This document shows positions 62,377-64,000 of a stretch of DNA of 64,000 nucleotides, piece after piece. Origin of the DNA: an uncultured SAR86 cluster bacterium. GTDB lineage: Bacteria; Pseudomonadota; Gammaproteobacteria; Magnimaribacterales; D2472. The notes under the pieces were generated by a model. It saw only the letters and a list, made by a program, of their open reading frames with translations, had not been told where the DNA came from and searched no databases. Position 1 is the first letter of the stretch; each line of letters begins with the position of its first letter. The position numbers were made by a program, and so were the translations under genes. The stretch lies in the NCBI GenBank assembly GCA_905181645.1, contig CAJIYN010000002.1:186001-250000 (forward strand). Reading direction: 5' to 3'.

Positions 62377-63003
62377 GTGTTTAAAATAATTGTATTAATC
62401 TCTGGAAGTGGTTCAAACCTAGAGGCAATTATGCAGGCTTGTGAAGCTAGAGCAATTGATGGAAATGTCGTAGGCGTTATTAGTAATAATGCAGATGCTT
62501 TTGGTCTTGAGAGAGCTAAAAAGTTTAATATTCCCTCAAAAGTAATTAATCATAATGACTATGATTCACGTGAAAGCTTTGATGCTGCATTGGTATCATC
62601 TATAAACAGATTTGAACCTAATCTTATTGTCTTAGCTGGCTTTATGAGAATATTGTCGCCTGTTATGACATCAGCTTTTCAGGGTATGATGATTAATATT
62701 CATCCCTCACTGTTACCAAAATACCCAGGACTTAATACTCATGGGCAGGTTATAGCAAATAAAGATACTCAGCATGGTGTAACAGTTCATTCTGTTTCAG
62801 AAGAGCTTGATGCTGGCCCCATAGTAGCTCAGGCAAGGATATCAGTTAATGTGGATCAGAAGCTTGATGATCTGATTGAAAGAATTCATAAAGCTGAGCA
62901 TCTTTTGTTTCCGAAAGTTATAGGTATGATAGCCTCAGGCGAAATTAATCTTAAAAAAACAGGCTTAGACCAAGAAGTGATATATAAAAATTATGAAATT
63001 TAA
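62377..63003 (+). CDS. purN: Phosphoribosylglycinamide formyltransferase
   Basis: 208-residue folate-dependent GAR transformylase (third step of purine synthesis). GTG start at 62377. VLISGSGSNLEAIMQACE is the phosphate-binding loop; FMRILSPVMTSAFQG and INIHPSLLPKYPGLNTH carry the catalytic Asn-His pair; GVTVHSVSEELDAGPIVAQA carries the catalytic Asp. Intact. Overlaps the start of the DUF3108 gene by 11 bp. Confidence 0.96.
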   Translation: MFKIIVLISGSGSNLEAIMQACEARAIDGNVVGVISNNADAFGLERAKKFNIPSKVINHNDYDSRESFDAALVSSINRFEPNLIVLAGFMRILSPVMTSAFQGMMINIHPSLLPKYPGLNTHGQVIANKDTQHGVTVHSVSEELDAGPIVAQARISVNVDQKLDDLIERIHKAEHLLFPKVIGMIASGEINLKKTGLDQEVIYKNYEI

Positions 63004-63688
63004 AAAAATTCTACCTCAACTATTAACTTCCATTATTGGCAAAGGCCAATGAGGTTCAAGATTATAAAGCAGAGTATCTTTTTGAAACTGACAAATTTTC
63101 AGTTACAGGAATAACAGAAAAGACGACTTTACTGATTTAGAATACTTTGATGCTAAAACAAAAATTATAAAATTATTTTTTGAATCAACTTTTGACGTTA
63201 TAAACAATCAGGTATTTTCAGAAGAATCTGGATTTAAAACAACCATTTTTAATAAAAAGAAAATATTTAATTAAATATGGAAAAGGTAATGGAGTTATTG
63301 AATCTTCAGGTCAAAATAAATGGGAAATTTCATATCAAAAAGATCTAAAAATTCTAGATCCATTAAATGCTCAAGTCCAAATTGCGATTAATAGGTTCAC
63401 AACATGATTGATTCCCTATAGATTTCAGCCCTTTCTTCATAGCACTTCAGTTAGTTAGAGAATAGTGGAATAAGGTTAGTGACTTAAAATTTGCAAGAAA
63501 TGATACAATAATTGCAATAGTACTCGGTGGAATAGTTTCTATGTGTATCGTGATTTCAAGTGCAGGACTCAAGAGTGACTGAGTATTATTTGGTTCCTGA
63601 GCTAGGTTTTTTGATAGTAGAAGTTATTGATAAAAAAGAAACAAGCACTGAAAGACTAAAATTACAAAAAATACTAAGTCTTGGGTAA
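62993..63688 (+). CDS. DUF3108 exported protein, multiple frameshifts
   Basis: Start [16 protein letters not shown] at 62993 overlapping purN. Signal peptide, then (across several single-base shifts) [84 protein letters not shown], and a tail [20 protein letters not shown] to the stop at 63686. The beta-rich repeat structure and the place after purN fit the DUF3108 family, of unknown function. About 231 codons when joined. This stretch has the densest frame breaks in the window. Confidence 0.75.
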
Positions 63689-64000
63689 AGTAACTCCAAC
63701 CTGTCCTTGATATTTCCCACCCCTATCTTTATAGCTAGTCTCGCAATCTTCATCTGACTCAAAAAAGATCATCTGCGCAACACCTTCACCAGCATAAATT
63801 TTTGCAGGTAGATTTGTGGTATTGGAAAATTCCAATGTCACATGCCCTTCCCACTCAGGCTCAAGTGGCGTCACATTAACTATAATTCCACATCTTGCAT
63901 AAGTAGATTTTCCAAGACAGATAGTTAAAACATTTCTTGGAATTTTAAAATACTCAACAGTTCTTGCTAAAGCAAATGAATTAGGTGGAATGACACATAC
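63674..64000 (-). CDS. dcd: dCTP deaminase, 5' end beyond window
   Basis: Trimeric enzyme converting dCTP to dUTP for thymidylate synthesis. From the right edge the minus strand reads [40 protein letters not shown], then [20 protein letters not shown] with the catalytic Glu in the EWEGHVTLE stretch, and [13 protein letters not shown], ending [19 protein letters not shown]. About 109 of 190-odd residues are inside the window. Convergent with the DUF3108 gene, 15-bp overlap. Confidence 0.93.
   Translation of the reverse strand, partial: VCVIPPNSFALARTVEYFKIPRNVLTICLGKSTYARCGIIVNVTPLEPEWEGHVTLEFSNTTNLPAKIYAGEGVAQMIFFESDEDCETSYKDRGGKYQGQVGVTLPKT

Overview
The window looks like a 64 kb piece of an AT-rich marine gammaproteobacterial genome. 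The gene content (three TonB-dependent receptors, many peptide-handling enzymes, GTG starts, tightly packed or overlapping genes, short intergenic gaps) and the conserved gammaproteobacterial blocks tig-clpP-clpX-lon-hupB-ppiD, DUF2066-(pgsA-like)-hda divergent from purM-purN-DUF3108, and wrbA-DUF2069 fit a SAR86-type surface-ocean heterotroph. That assignment is an inference from gene content and was not tested against a database.

Layout. 1-13 kb: a TonB receptor cut by the window edge, an S9 peptidase, glutaryl-CoA dehydrogenase, thymidine kinase, a PhzF protein, a zinc-type CDF transporter, an amidohydrolase, a membrane-anchored SUMF1/hydrolase protein, an alpha/beta hydrolase and a b561-type cytochrome. 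13-27 kb: tRNA-Ala, a TauD-type dioxygenase, a second TonB receptor, fabI, a thiolase-like protein, an M20 amidohydrolase, gamma-glutamyltransferase, a DASS carboxylate transporter and a third TonB receptor. 27-37 kb: gltX, dnaQ, rnhA, gloB, mltD, an Opp-type peptide ABC system and ppiD. 37-43 kb: hupB, lon, clpX, clpP and tig. 43-52 kb: glutamate dehydrogenase, a DUF4396 protein, GST, trhO, folD, gpsA, htpG and five tRNAs. 52-64 kb: an EamA transporter, xseA, an M23 peptidase, a TlpA-like protein, wrbA, a small XRE-regulated operon, sppA, hda, a pgsA-like gene, purM, purN and dcd. Functionally the accessory part reads as outer-membrane uptake (TonB), peptide cleavage and trimming (S9, M20, GGT, amidohydrolase) and inner-membrane import (Opp, DASS). 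The rest is housekeeping: DNA and RNA metabolism, proteostasis and purine synthesis.

Two properties of the sequence dominate its interpretation. First, dozens of single-base indels break genes that cannot plausibly all be dead (lon, clpX, tig, htpG, gdhA, purM, gpsA, folD, hda). Such genes are annotated here as single frameshifted genes, with consensus error as the likely cause. Second, short blocks of roughly 70-450 bp inside or between otherwise collinear native genes encode pieces of unrelated proteins, apparently from other marine taxa: a Bacteroidota-type IF-2 fragment, an rplF/rplR fragment inside fabI, an alphaproteobacterial-type GluQ-RS/HNH fragment joined to gltX and dnaQ, a T9SS sorting tail between tig and clpP, a PaaG-like fragment inside htpG, an NrdA fragment at the end of a DUF4396 gene, and an SISGG-repeat fragment inside the SUMF1 gene. 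They replace native sequence, in fabI with almost the same length. The simplest reading is wrongly filled assembly gaps in a metagenomic scaffold; the alternative, real microhomology-bounded replacement, can be tested with reads.

The most biological novelty candidate is a two-place operator. A perfect palindrome of the form ATGTAAAG-N4-CTTTACAT lies inside the promoter of a small XRE-regulator/membrane-protein operon (56.3 kb), and the same half-sites lie upstream of the S9 peptidase gene (1.55 kb). This suggests a small regulon.
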